A stretch of 64,000 bases of DNA from positions 434,001 through 498,000 of the forward strand of contig NZ_STGJ01000001.1 of NCBI RefSeq assembly GCF_004919095.1. The letters run 5' to 3'. The stretch's first letter is position 1. Each line of letters starts with the position of its first letter. This DNA comes from Crenobacter intestini (lineage in GTDB: Bacteria; Pseudomonadota; Gammaproteobacteria; Burkholderiales; Chromobacteriaceae). Positions 29,034-37,819 of the stretch are shown piece by piece. Under the pieces are notes generated by a model, which was given only the letters and a program-made list of their open reading frames with translations, was not told the origin of the DNA and made no database searches. The position numbers and the translations under genes are program-made.

Positions 29034-30509
29034 CTAGCGGCCGCTCTGGGCCACTAGCGCCGACAGCCGCCGCTCGACAGCGGCGGCGTCGGCGAGCGTA
29101 TCCCACGGCTCCATCAGCACCAGGAGCAGCAACTGCTCGAAGGCACGGGTGAAGCGCCCGACGATCGCGTCCGGGTCGGGCACCAGGCGCTTGTCGGTGA
29201 TCAGGCCGATCTGCACCTTGCCGTCGTACGACAGGATGGACACCCCCATGCCGATCTTGCCCGACTGCGGCACCCAGAACAGCGGCTGGCGCAACTTGGC
29301 GCCGGCCAGGTACAGCGCCTGCTGCGGGCCCGGCACGTTGGTCATCACCGCGGTTGCCTTGTTGGCCAACAGGTCGAACACCTGCGTCTGCACCAGCTTG
29401 GGCAACATGCCGAACGCGCCCAGGATGCCGAGACTCACCGGCGCCTGGTAGGAGTGCTTGAGCGCGTCCATGCGCTCGCGCACCGCGTAGAGCCGCGCAA
29501 GCGGGTTCTCGACGCCGACCGGCAACTCGAGCGCGACCAGGCCGAAACGGTTGCCCAGGCGCGCGTCGCCCGGCGCGCGCAGGTTCACCGGCACCAGCGC
29601 GCGCAGTTCTACCCCGTCGGTCGCGTCGCCCTTGGCCGCCAGATATTCGCGCAGCGCGCCGGCAGCGGCCGACAGCAGCATGTCGTTGACCGACACGCCG
29701 AGCACCTTGCCGACCGCCTTCACCTCGGGCAGCGCGATCGGCTCGGACCACGCCACGCGCTTGACGCTCCCCGGCTCGCCCTTGAAACGGGTCGGCGAGT
29801 CGTCGGGCATCGCCGCCAGACGCGCGAGTTCCGCCGTCACGTCGCAGCCGGTGCCCAGGTAGTCGAGCGCCTTCATCGGCTGCATCAAGAAGCCAAGATA
29901 GCCGCCCCACAGGCGGGCGGTCAGCCCGGCCGAGGTGACCAGCGCCTGGCCTACCGGCGCCCACACCTTGTCGAACCAGTGCGCGTCGTCCGCGTCCTCC
30001 ATGGCGCTTGCAGCCGGCAGCGGCGGCGCCTCTTCGCCCTGCCCGCCTTCGGCCGTGTTGTCCATCATCGAGAGCAGCACGCCGACCAGCGCGATCCCGT
30101 CGGCGATCGCGTGGTGAATGCGCACGATCAGCGCCTGCCCGCCGAGCGAAGTGTCGACCAGGTGCATCTCCCACAAGGGGCGGTGCGGGTTGAGCGGCAC
30201 GGCGGCCAGGTCGGCGACGAAAGCCTGCAGCGCGGCCTTGCCGGCGTCGCCGGGCAGCACCGCGCGGCGCAGGTGGTGATCGAGGTCGAAGTCACGGTCT
30301 TCCACCCAGCGGTAGCCGGTACCGTGTGGCCGCGCGAGTTGGCGGAAGCGGTCGTGCGCGAGCATGTGCACGCGGATGGTCTGTTTGAGGCGCCCGATGT
30401 CGAGCGCGCCGTCGAACAGCATCACGCCGACGATCTGCATCAGGTTGCAAGGCCTGTCCATGCGCAGCCAGGCGGTATCGACGTGGGAAACGGGTTCTTG
30501 TGCGCTCAT
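29034..30509 (-). CDS. Wax ester synthase / diacylglycerol acyltransferase (WS/DGAT)
   Basis: A 491-residue bifunctional O-acyltransferase. The catalytic motif HHAIADG is at residues 132-138 with PLWEMHLV 20 residues before it. The C-terminal part has the family stretches VSVNDMLLSAAAGALREYL and TNVPGPQQALYLAGAK. Such enzymes join acyl-CoA to a fatty alcohol or diacylglycerol and bind lipid droplets. The ATG at 30509 begins at MSAQEPVSHVDTAWLRMD, the usual N-terminus. With the acyl-CoA reductase at 23578 the window holds the two key steps of wax ester synthesis. Confidence 0.92.
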   Translation of the reverse strand: MSAQEPVSHVDTAWLRMDRPCNLMQIVGVMLFDGALDIGRLKQTIRVHMLAHDRFRQLARPHGTGYRWVEDRDFDLDHHLRRAVLPGDAGKAALQAFVADLAAVPLNPHRPLWEMHLVDTSLGGQALIVRIHHAIADGIALVGVLLSMMDNTAEGGQGEEAPPLPAASAMEDADDAHWFDKVWAPVGQALVTSAGLTARLWGGYLGFLMQPMKALDYLGTGCDVTAELARLAAMPDDSPTRFKGEPGSVKRVAWSEPIALPEVKAVGKVLGVSVNDMLLSAAAGALREYLAAKGDATDGVELRALVPVNLRAPGDARLGNRFGLVALELPVGVENPLARLYAVRERMDALKHSYQAPVSLGILGAFGMLPKLVQTQVFDLLANKATAVMTNVPGPQQALYLAGAKLRQPLFWVPQSGKIGMGVSILSYDGKVQIGLITDKRLVPDPDAIVGRFTRAFEQLLLLVLMEPWDTLADAAAVERRLSALVAQSGR

Positions 30510-30574
30510 GCTGGCGGCTCGCGGTGAAGGGCTTGCACCGATTATGCCACGCACATTACAGGTGAACGAATCCG

Positions 30575-30856
30575 TTAACCGGGCAGCAGCGCGTCCAGCC
30601 GCTCGCTGATCGCCAGCTCGAGCGAAGGGCGCAGCGGCCACAGCAGGAAGCCCAGCGTCAGGCAAAGGCAGAGCTCGGCGTCGCCCAGTTCTAGCGTGCC
30701 GTGCACGCCGCTGCCGCGAAAATGCAACAGGCGTGCCGCCTGCCAGTGGTAGCGCAGGCCGTACTCGGCCGAAAGCGACGCGGCCAGCGCCTGCGCGCGT
30801 GCGAGCGCTTCGTCGGCACCGAGCGCGTGCGCACGGACAATGCGGATCTCATTCAT
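30575..30856 (-). CDS. Polyhydroxyalkanoic acid system family protein
   Basis: A 93-residue protein matching the PHA granule-region family by layout: an IRxxHxLG start, an EYGLRYHWQ block, an HFRGSGVHGTLELGD strand pair and LTLGFLLWPLRPSLELAISERLDALL at the end. Its role in PHA metabolism is not defined. The start at 30856 has no clear ribosome site. On the minus strand TATACT at 30868-30863 is a good -10 only 7 bases upstream, so a leaderless transcript is possible. Confidence 0.8.
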   Translation of the reverse strand: MNEIRIVRAHALGADEALARAQALAASLSAEYGLRYHWQAARLLHFRGSGVHGTLELGDAELCLCLTLGFLLWPLRPSLELAISERLDALLPG

Positions 30857-30945
30857 GACGAAAGTATATATCGCATCCGCGCGGGCCGGTGGCCTGAAGC
30901 GGCGGCCTCGGCGATAATGCCCGCTTTGCCGCAAGCCCCCTCCCC

Positions 30946-31683
30946 ATGCAAGACACCGCCAGCGAAGACGCGCGCGCCCGCCTGGGCGAAACGCTGCAGG
31001 CCCACCTCGCCGAGGCAAACCGCCTGCGCCGGGCCGCCAAAACCGACCCCGCACTGCAAGCGGCCCGCCAGGCGCTACGCCAATGGCAGGCGGCGCGCCT
31101 CGCGCGCACCCACGCCGACCTGCTGGCCAGCACGCGTTACGGCGCGGCCGCCCGCTTCTTCCTGGACGAGCTCTACGGCGGCGGCGACCTCTCCGAGCGC
31201 GACCACGAGATCGCGCGCGTCGTCCCCAAGGTGGTCGCGATGCTGCCCGAAGGCGGGCTCAGGGTCGTCACGCTGGCGCTCGAGCTCGATGCGCTCTCCG
31301 AGCGGCTGGACGCGGCGATGGTCGACGCGCTGGGCGGAAACTGCCGCGCCGGCGCCATCGACGCGGCGGCCTGGGCGGCGGCGTACCGCGCGTGCGACAA
31401 CCACCAGGCACGCGCGCGCCAGATCGAGCTGACCGAACAGGTCGGCAACGCGCTTAACGCGCTCACCCGCAAGCCGCTGATCGGCGTGACCCTGCGCATG
31501 ATGCGCGCACCGGCCACGCTAGCCGGCCTCGCCTCGCTGCATGCCTTCCTCGAATCCGGCTACCAGAGCTTTGCCGCGATGAAAGGCGCCGACGAATTCG
31601 TCGCGGCCATCGTCGGGCGCGAGCGCGCCATCATGCAGGCTGTGTTCGCCGGCGACGACAGCGTGCTGCAAGCGGCCGGCTAA
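30946..31683 (+). CDS. FFLEELY-motif protein of unknown function
   Basis: A 245-residue soluble, mostly helical protein carrying RFFLDELYGGGDLSERDHEI near residue 68, the signature of the FFLEELY-motif family. An Ala-rich N-terminal helix comes before it and a C-terminal ESGYQSFAAMKGADEFV segment after. No catalytic motif is visible. It is common in betaproteobacteria. GATAAT at 30914-30919 is a likely -10. The 3' end overlaps the convergent lipoprotein gene by 4 bases. Confidence 0.78.
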   Translation: MQDTASEDARARLGETLQAHLAEANRLRRAAKTDPALQAARQALRQWQAARLARTHADLLASTRYGAAARFFLDELYGGGDLSERDHEIARVVPKVVAMLPEGGLRVVTLALELDALSERLDAAMVDALGGNCRAGAIDAAAWAAAYRACDNHQARARQIELTEQVGNALNALTRKPLIGVTLRMMRAPATLAGLASLHAFLESGYQSFAAMKGADEFVAAIVGRERAIMQAVFAGDDSVLQAAG

Positions 31684-32105
31684 TCGACCCTGACCGGGAA
31701 GGACAGCTCGCGCAGCGGCACCCCGCCCTCCCACGGCCGCCGGTACTCGAACACTAGCACGCCCTGCCCGCGCGTACGCGCCCTGAGCGTCCATTGCTCG
31801 AGCCCGCGCCCGCCGGCGAGGCCCGGCTTCTCCGGCAGGAACACCGGCTCGCCGTCCGCCTCCAGCAGCGCGCTGCCGCGCATCCGCCACGACCAGCCAT
31901 AGCCGGTGCTCGGCTGCGCCGGCAATTCGACCAGCAACGCCTGCGACGGCGCAAGCGACACCGCGAGGCCGTTATCCGCCTCGGACAACACCACGCCGGC
32001 GCCCGGCGTCCTCTGCGCGCCGGCCTCCTGCCGCGGCGGCGCCGACGCACAGCCAGCCAAAATGCTTGCAAGCAGCAACAGACTGCCTGGCTTCCAGATA
32101 TCCAT
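31680..32105 (-). CDS. Chagasin-like (I42) protease inhibitor lipoprotein
   Basis: A 141-residue lipoprotein with signal peptide and lipobox LAGC (lipidated Cys near residue 19). The body is a beta-rich domain with the three inhibitor loops of family I42: LPAQPSTGYGWSW, the Gly-rich LAGGRGLEQW region, and RRPWEGG. Members block cysteine proteases of the papain type. Whether it does so here, or acts on an internal target, is unknown. It lies downstream of fhs in the same direction, 99 bases apart. Confidence 0.78.
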   Translation of the reverse strand: MDIWKPGSLLLLASILAGCASAPPRQEAGAQRTPGAGVVLSEADNGLAVSLAPSQALLVELPAQPSTGYGWSWRMRGSALLEADGEPVFLPEKPGLAGGRGLEQWTLRARTRGQGVLVFEYRRPWEGGVPLRELSFPVRVD

Positions 32106-32204
32106 ATTCCCTCCTTACGCCGGCTGGGCCGCCGCGGGCCGACCCTCCCGCTCAAGCCGGCAGAGCCGCCAGTATAAGTGCCCGGCCGCGGATGGCGGGA
32201 GGCC

Positions 32205-33851
32205 TCAGGGCAGCCCGCTCACTTCGCCGCCGGACACGTCGATGGCAAAGGCCTGCGGCTGCCTGGGCAAGCCCGGCATCCTGAGCACGCTGCCAGCCAT
32301 CGCGACGACAAAGCCGGCACCGGCGTTCGCGTAGAGCCGCTCGATCGGCAGCACGAAGCCCTCGGGCGCGCCGCGCAGCTTCGCGTCGTGGCTGAACGAG
32401 AACGGCGTCTTGGCGACGCACACCGGCAACTGCTCGCAGCCGAAGGCCTTGAGTTGCGCAAGGTCCGCGCGCGCGCGCGCCGACAGTTCCACCCCGGCGC
32501 CGCGGTACACCCGGCGGCAGAGCGCACCCAGCTTCTCCTCGAGTGGTGCGTCCAGCGGGTAGCTGTAGGCCGGCGCCGCGGGCGCACTGGACGCCGCGTC
32601 CATCACCGCCTGCGCAAGTTCCACCGCGCCCTCGCCGCCCTTGGCGTACCCTTCGCACACCGCGAAACGCGCGCCCTTTTCCTGCGCGTAACCGCGCACC
32701 AGCGCGATCTCGTCGTCCTCGTCGCCCGCGAAGCGGTTGAGCGCGACCACCACCCGCTGGCCGAACGCGAAGAGGTTGTCCAGATGGCGCCCCAAGTTGG
32801 CGAGGCCCTGACTGAGCGCGTCGGCGTTGCCGTGGCCCGCGTCGGAGAGCTCGACGCCGCCGTGCCAGCGCAAGGCTTTGAGCGAGGTCACCAGCACGCA
32901 CGCGGCGGGCGCAAGCTTCGCCTGCCGGCACTTGATGTTGAAGAATTTTTCGGCGCCCAGGTCCGAGCCGAAGCCCGCCTCGGTCACCGCCCAGTCGGCG
33001 CACGCGAGCGCGGCGCGGGTCGCCGCCAGCGAGTTGCAGCCGTGCGCGATATTGGCGAACGGGCCGCCGTGCACGAAGGCGGGCGTGCCCTCCAGCGTCT
33101 GCACGAGGTTGGGTTTTTGCGCGTCGACTAGCAGCGCCATCAGCGCGCCGGTCGCGCCCAGCTCGGCGCAGGTGTACGGGCGGCCGTCGGCGCGCACGCC
33201 CAGCAGCAGGCGGTCCAGCCGCGCGCGCAGGTCGGCTTCGCCGTCGGCCAGGCACAGCGCGGCCATGATCTCGGACGCGGCGGTGATGTCGAAACCCGTC
33301 TCGGCCGGCACGCCGTTGGCCGGCCCGCCAAGGCCGCTGACCATCTGGCGCAGCGCGCGGTCGTTCACGTCGAGCACCCGCCGCCACAGCACTTGCTTCA
33401 ACGACACCGCGCCGTGGTGGCGCGCGTTGTCGACCAGCGCGGCGAGCAGGTTGTTCGCGCTGGTGATCGCGTGGAAGTCTCCGGTGAAATGCAGGTTGAT
33501 CGAGGTCGACGGCACCACCTGCGCGTAACCGCCGCCGGTCGCGCCGCCCTTCATGCCGAAACAGGGGCCGAGCGAGGGCTCGCGCAGTGCGAGCGCGGCA
33601 CGCTGCCCGAGCCTGGCAAGACCGTCGGCGAGCGCGACCGACACCGTGGTCTTGCCGCTGCCCGCGGGCGTGCCGCTGGTCGCGGTCACCAGCACCAGGC
33701 GGCCGTGCGGCTGACGCGCTAAAGACAGGCCGACCTTGGCCTTGTCGCGGCCGTAAGGCTCGAACTCGTCGGGCGAGAGCCCGAGCGAGCCTGCCAGTGC
33801 TTCAATCGGACGCGGGCGCGCGAGGCGGGCGATTTCGGTATCGGACAGCAT
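32205..33851 (-). CDS. fhs: Formate-tetrahydrofolate ligase
   Basis: A 548-residue enzyme making 10-formyl-THF from formate, THF and ATP in one-carbon metabolism. Family sequence is clear: ARPRPIEALAGSLGLSPDEF at the start, REPSLGPCFGMKGGATGGGY and INLHFTGDFHAITSANNLL. Two conserved spots differ. The P-loop reads TPAGSGKTT where TPAGEGKTT is usual, and the residues before INLHFTGD are PSTS where PMED is usual. The length is normal, so it is probably active, though worth testing. The ATG at 33851 is the family start. Confidence 0.9.
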   Translation of the reverse strand: MLSDTEIARLARPRPIEALAGSLGLSPDEFEPYGRDKAKVGLSLARQPHGRLVLVTATSGTPAGSGKTTVSVALADGLARLGQRAALALREPSLGPCFGMKGGATGGGYAQVVPSTSINLHFTGDFHAITSANNLLAALVDNARHHGAVSLKQVLWRRVLDVNDRALRQMVSGLGGPANGVPAETGFDITAASEIMAALCLADGEADLRARLDRLLLGVRADGRPYTCAELGATGALMALLVDAQKPNLVQTLEGTPAFVHGGPFANIAHGCNSLAATRAALACADWAVTEAGFGSDLGAEKFFNIKCRQAKLAPAACVLVTSLKALRWHGGVELSDAGHGNADALSQGLANLGRHLDNLFAFGQRVVVALNRFAGDEDDEIALVRGYAQEKGARFAVCEGYAKGGEGAVELAQAVMDAASSAPAAPAYSYPLDAPLEEKLGALCRRVYRGAGVELSARARADLAQLKAFGCEQLPVCVAKTPFSFSHDAKLRGAPEGFVLPIERLYANAGAGFVVAMAGSVLRMPGLPRQPQAFAIDVSGGEVSGLP

Positions 33852-33953
33852 GCTTCACCTTGCAGGACTCAAAGCTCGGCAAGATATCAGCAAGTCCACA
33901 CTTTCTTTTTTGCGCCAGATCACAACTGGTGCGTGCGCGTCGGGCGTGCGCGC

Positions 33954-33981
33954 AAAAAAAGGGGCGACGTCGCCGTCGCCC
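33954..33981 (-). terminator. Rho-independent terminator of the quinone oxidoreductase gene
   Basis: On the minus strand a perfect 7-bp stem (33981-33975 with 33968-33962), a 6-base loop, then CTTTTTTT. It lies about 65 bases after the quinone oxidoreductase stop and 103 before fhs. Confidence 0.83.
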
Positions 33982-34044
33982 GAGTCCCATCCATACCAAA
34001 TCAGAAGGATTTCGCCTTCCGGACTTCAATATAGTCGATGACAA

Positions 34045-35040
34045 TTACATTTGCATTAAATTCGACAGATCCAGCACGACTTTCCCGAGGTTGTTGTTTT
34101 CTTCCAAATGGCGGTGCGCGTCGGCCACCGCTTCCAGCGCGAAAACCGCGTCCAGCGTGACCCTCGCCTCGCCACGCGCGAGCGCCGGCAGCACGCGGGC
34201 CTCGAGCGCGGCGGCGAGACGCGCCTTCACCTCCAGCGGCTGGGTGCGCAGCGTCGAGCCCATCACCCGCAAGCGCTTGACCAGCAACAGGCCGAGGTTG
34301 AGTTCGGCGTTGCGCCCGCCCATCACGCCGATCAGCACCAGGCGCCCGTCGGTATTGAGCGAGGCGAGGTTCTCGCGGAAATAGCTGGCGCCGACCGGGT
34401 CGAGGATCACGTCGACGCCGCCGGTAGCCTTGAGTTGGCCCGAGAACGCGCCGTCGCGGCGCGCGTTGAACACCGTCTGCGCGCCGAGCATCCGGCAAAA
34501 CTCGAGCTTCTCGTCGCTGCTCGAACTGGCGAGCACGTCGGCCCCCAGCATGCGCGCCAACTGGATCGCCGCCGCGCCGACGCCGCTGGCGCCGGCGTGC
34601 ACCAGGAAACGCTCGCCAGGTGCAAGCTGTGCGACCTCGACCAGGTTCAGCCACGCGGTCATCCACACTTCGGGCAGGCTCGCCGCCTCGGCCCAACCGA
34701 GGCTCGCAGGCTTGGCGATCGCCAGCGCCTCGTCCAGCAGCACATACTCGGCGTAACCGCCCCCTGCGACCAGGCCGAATACCGCGTCACCCTTGGCGAA
34801 ACGCGACGCACCCTCGCCCGCGGCCTCGACCACGCCGGCGACTTCCAGCCCGAGCACGCTGGAGGCGCCGGGCGGCGGCGGGTAATGTCCTTCGCGCTGC
34901 ACAATGTCGGCACGGTTGACCCCTGCGGCCATCACCCGCACCAGCAGTTCGCCCGGCCCGGGCTCGGGACGCGGCAGCTCGCCCAGATAAAGGGTATCGG
35001 CCCCACCGGGCCCGCCTTGCAGCACCGCACGCATCAACAT
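34045..35040 (-). CDS. NAD(P)H:quinone oxidoreductase, zinc-less MDR family
   Basis: A 331-residue medium-chain dehydrogenase/reductase of the quinone oxidoreductase type. The GroES-like N-terminal domain has GVNRADIVQREGHYPPPPG, and the nucleotide-binding domain has VHAGASGVGAAAIQLARMLGA. The structural zinc cysteines are absent, as usual in this group. It resembles human PIG3 and bacterial QorA-like proteins, which reduce quinones with NADPH. The ATG at 35040 follows GAGGAGG at good spacing; a start 6 bases later is also possible. It is divergent from ccoI with a 48-base gap. Confidence 0.88.
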   Translation of the reverse strand: MLMRAVLQGGPGGADTLYLGELPRPEPGPGELLVRVMAAGVNRADIVQREGHYPPPPGASSVLGLEVAGVVEAAGEGASRFAKGDAVFGLVAGGGYAEYVLLDEALAIAKPASLGWAEAASLPEVWMTAWLNLVEVAQLAPGERFLVHAGASGVGAAAIQLARMLGADVLASSSSDEKLEFCRMLGAQTVFNARRDGAFSGQLKATGGVDVILDPVGASYFRENLASLNTDGRLVLIGVMGGRNAELNLGLLLVKRLRVMGSTLRTQPLEVKARLAAALEARVLPALARGEARVTLDAVFALEAVADAHRHLEENNNLGKVVLDLSNLMQM

Positions 35041-35088
35041 CACCGCCTCCTCGCACCACAGCATTCCAAGCGGTTACAATAGCACGCG

Positions 35089-37515
35089 ATGACCGATTCC
35101 TGCTTCCATTGCGGCCTGCCCGTCCCGTCGGGCGCCGCCCACCCGATCCGCTACCGCGAACGCACCGAACCGGCCTGCTGCGCCGGCTGCCAGGCCGTCG
35201 CGCAGACCATCATCGACGCCGGGCTCGACGACTACTACCAGCACCGCGACGGCAGCAGCCAACGCGCCGAGGCACTGCCGACCGAACTGCTCGAGCAGAT
35301 CCGCCTGTACGACAACGAGACCCTGCAACAAAGCTTCGTCCGCAGCGAGGACGGCGACGTGCGCGAGGCGTCGCTGATCCTGGAGGGCATCACCTGCGCC
35401 GCCTGCGTGTGGCTGAACGAGCACCACCTGCAAAGGCTGGACGGCGTGCTGGCGGTCGACATCAACTACACCTCGCACCGCGCACGCGTGCGCTGGGACA
35501 ACCGCAAGATCCGCCTGTCGCAGATCCTCGAGGCGATCGCGGCGATCGGCTACCGCGCGCACCCTTACGACGCCGCGCGCCAGGAGGCGCTGCAGCAGAA
35601 GGAGCGCAAGCGCGCGATCAACCGGCTGTGGGTCGCCGGCCTGTCGATGATGCAGGTGATGATGTACGCGGTGCCGGTGTACATGGCGCCGGACGGCGAG
35701 ATCGAACCCAACTTCCTGTGGATGCTGCACTGGGCGAGCCTGATCCTGACCCTGCCGGTGATGGTCTACTCGGCGGTGCCGTTCTACCAGGCGTGCTGGC
35801 GTGACCTGAAGGCGCGCCGCGTCGGCATGGACACGCCGGTGACCCTCGGCATCCTGGTCACCTTCTTCGCCAGCCTGTACGCGCTGGTCAACCATATCGA
35901 CCACGGCATCTACTTCGATTCGGTGTCGATGTTCGTCTTCCTGCTGCTGGGCGGGCGCTACCTGGAGGGCGTCGCCCGCCGCCGCGCAGGCTCGGCCGCC
36001 GAGAGCCTGGTCAAGCTGATCCCGGCCTTCGCGCACAAGGTGGCACGCTGGCCCGAGTCGCGCGCAAGCGAGGAGGCACCGGCCGCCCTGCTGGCCAGCG
36101 GCGACGTGATCCTGGTGCGCCCGGGCGAGACGGTACCCGCCGACGCCGAGGTGCTCGAAGGCAGCGGCAGCGCGAGCGAGGCGCTGCTCACCGGCGAGAG
36201 CGCGCCGGTGCCCAAGCAGACGGGCGACACGCTGATCGCCGGCAGCGTCAACATCGATAGCCCGCTCTACGCGCGCGTCACCGGCACCGGCGAGCACACC
36301 CGGCTCGCCGCCATCGTGCGCCTGCTCGACCTCGCGCTCGCCGAGAAGCCACGCATGGCGCGCGTCGCCGACCGCATCGCCGGCTATTTCGTGCTGGCGC
36401 TGCTGATCGCCGCCGCTGCCACCTTCGCGTGGTGGTTCCCGCAAGACCCGGAGCACGCGCTATGGGTGACCGTCGCCGTGCTGGTGATCTCCTGCCCGTG
36501 CGCGCTGTCGCTGGCGACCCCCGCCGCGCTGACCGCCGCCACCGGCGAGCTGGCGCTGGACGGCCTTCTGGTCACCCGCGGCCACACGCTGGAAACGCTC
36601 GCCGGCGCGACCGACGTGGTATTCGACAAGACCGGCACGCTGACCCACGGCCGCATGCGTCTGGTCGCCACCGACTGCACGGGCGAACTTGCGCCCGGAC
36701 AGGCGCTCGCGCTGGCCGCCGCGCTCGAAGCGGGCAGCGAACACCCGATCGCGCGCGCGCTGACCGACGCGGCAGGCGCACCGTCGCTTGCCGCGCACCA
36801 CCTCGCCAACCAGCCGGGTGCGGGCGTGACCGGCGAGATCGACGGACAACACTACCGGCTGGGCAAGGCGGCGTTCGCCGCCGCCGGCCGCGCGCTGCCG
36901 GTGCTCCCGCCCGCACCTGCGGGCGCGACCGAGATCTGGCTTGCCTCCGACAATGCCGTGCTCGCCCGCTTCGCCATCGGCGACAGCATGCGCGAGGACG
37001 CGGCAGCCGCGGTCACCGCCTTGCAGGCGCAAGGCCTCGCCGTGCACCTGTTGTCCGGCGACGGGGAAGCGGCGGTCGAGCGGCTCGCCGCCGAGCTTGG
37101 CATCCGCCGCCTCAAGGCCGGCGCCAGCCCCGAAGACAAGCTCGCCTACGTCAGCGACTTGCAGCAGGCCGGCCGCCGCGTGCTGATGGTCGGCGACGGC
37201 ATCAACGACGCGCCGGTGCTCTCCCGCGCCGACGTCTCGGTCGCGATGGGCGGCGGCACTGACGTCGCCGCCGAGAGCGGCGACATGCTCCTGATCGGCA
37301 ACCGCCTCGCGAGCCTGCCCGCGGCACTGGCCATGGCCAGACGCACCCGCCGGGTGATCCGCCAGAACCTCGCGTGGGCGGCGCTCTATAATCTGGTCGC
37401 GCTGCCGCTGGCGATGGCCGGTTTCGTCACCCCTTGGATCGCCAGCCTGGGCATGGCGGCCAGCTCGCTGATCGTCGTCGGCAACGCGGTCCGCCTCACC
37501 CGCAGAAAGCACTAG
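35089..37515 (+). CDS. ccoI: Copper-transporting P-type ATPase for cytochrome cbb3 assembly
   Basis: An 808-residue P1B ATPase. The N-terminus has an extra Cys-rich segment (CFHCGLP, then ACCAGCQAV) and a heavy-metal-associated domain with ITCAACVW. The membrane channel motif is ISCPCALSLATP, the phosphorylation site DKTGTLTHG and the hinge GDGINDAP. This Cys-rich N-terminus plus the ccoS gene directly downstream mark it as CcoI/FixI, which supplies copper to the cbb3 oxidase. TACAAT at 35076-35081 would be a -10 only 8 bases before the ATG. The ccoNOP structural genes are not next to it. Confidence 0.94.
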   Translation: MTDSCFHCGLPVPSGAAHPIRYRERTEPACCAGCQAVAQTIIDAGLDDYYQHRDGSSQRAEALPTELLEQIRLYDNETLQQSFVRSEDGDVREASLILEGITCAACVWLNEHHLQRLDGVLAVDINYTSHRARVRWDNRKIRLSQILEAIAAIGYRAHPYDAARQEALQQKERKRAINRLWVAGLSMMQVMMYAVPVYMAPDGEIEPNFLWMLHWASLILTLPVMVYSAVPFYQACWRDLKARRVGMDTPVTLGILVTFFASLYALVNHIDHGIYFDSVSMFVFLLLGGRYLEGVARRRAGSAAESLVKLIPAFAHKVARWPESRASEEAPAALLASGDVILVRPGETVPADAEVLEGSGSASEALLTGESAPVPKQTGDTLIAGSVNIDSPLYARVTGTGEHTRLAAIVRLLDLALAEKPRMARVADRIAGYFVLALLIAAAATFAWWFPQDPEHALWVTVAVLVISCPCALSLATPAALTAATGELALDGLLVTRGHTLETLAGATDVVFDKTGTLTHGRMRLVATDCTGELAPGQALALAAALEAGSEHPIARALTDAAGAPSLAAHHLANQPGAGVTGEIDGQHYRLGKAAFAAAGRALPVLPPAPAGATEIWLASDNAVLARFAIGDSMREDAAAAVTALQAQGLAVHLLSGDGEAAVERLAAELGIRRLKAGASPEDKLAYVSDLQQAGRRVLMVGDGINDAPVLSRADVSVAMGGGTDVAAESGDMLLIGNRLASLPAALAMARRTRRVIRQNLAWAALYNLVALPLAMAGFVTPWIASLGMAASSLIVVGNAVRLTRRKH

Positions 37516-37516
37516 A

Positions 37517-37702
37517 ATGGAAAGCCTGTACCTGCTGATTCCGCTGAGCCTCGTCCTCGCCTTCCTGATCGGCGGCCTGTTCTGGTGGGCGACCCGCTCG
37601 GGGCAGTTCGACGACCTCGAAGGGCCGGCGCACCGGATGATGATGGACGACGACAGCCCGCATCAAACCGACAAAAACAAAACCAAAAACATAAATAATT
37701 AA
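37517..37702 (+). CDS. ccoS: Cytochrome cbb3 oxidase maturation protein CcoS
   Basis: A 61-residue membrane peptide with one N-terminal membrane segment (YLLIPLSLVLAFLIGGLFWW) followed by the family motif RSGQFDDLEGPAHRMMMDDD. CcoS is needed to insert heme and copper into the cbb3 oxidase. It starts one base after the ccoI stop codon. The Lys/Asn-rich C-terminal tail (TDKNKTKNINN) is AT-rich and variable. Confidence 0.93.
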   Translation: MESLYLLIPLSLVLAFLIGGLFWWATRSGQFDDLEGPAHRMMMDDDSPHQTDKNKTKNINN

Positions 37703-37819
37703 GCACGTGTAATACGTTGGTCTAAAAGAAGGGGAGGCGTGCGCATCGCCATCACAAGGGTCCGCCCCTTCGTGTAGAATCCGCGCACTTTTTTTCACCC
37801 CCCTGCGGACCAGCGAACC

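Noticed and set aside
37703-37819. Purine riboswitch or structured leader upstream of nupC
   Set aside because: Only a 7-bp pair with a 30-base loop was found, without the three-way junction or conserved core of purine riboswitches.
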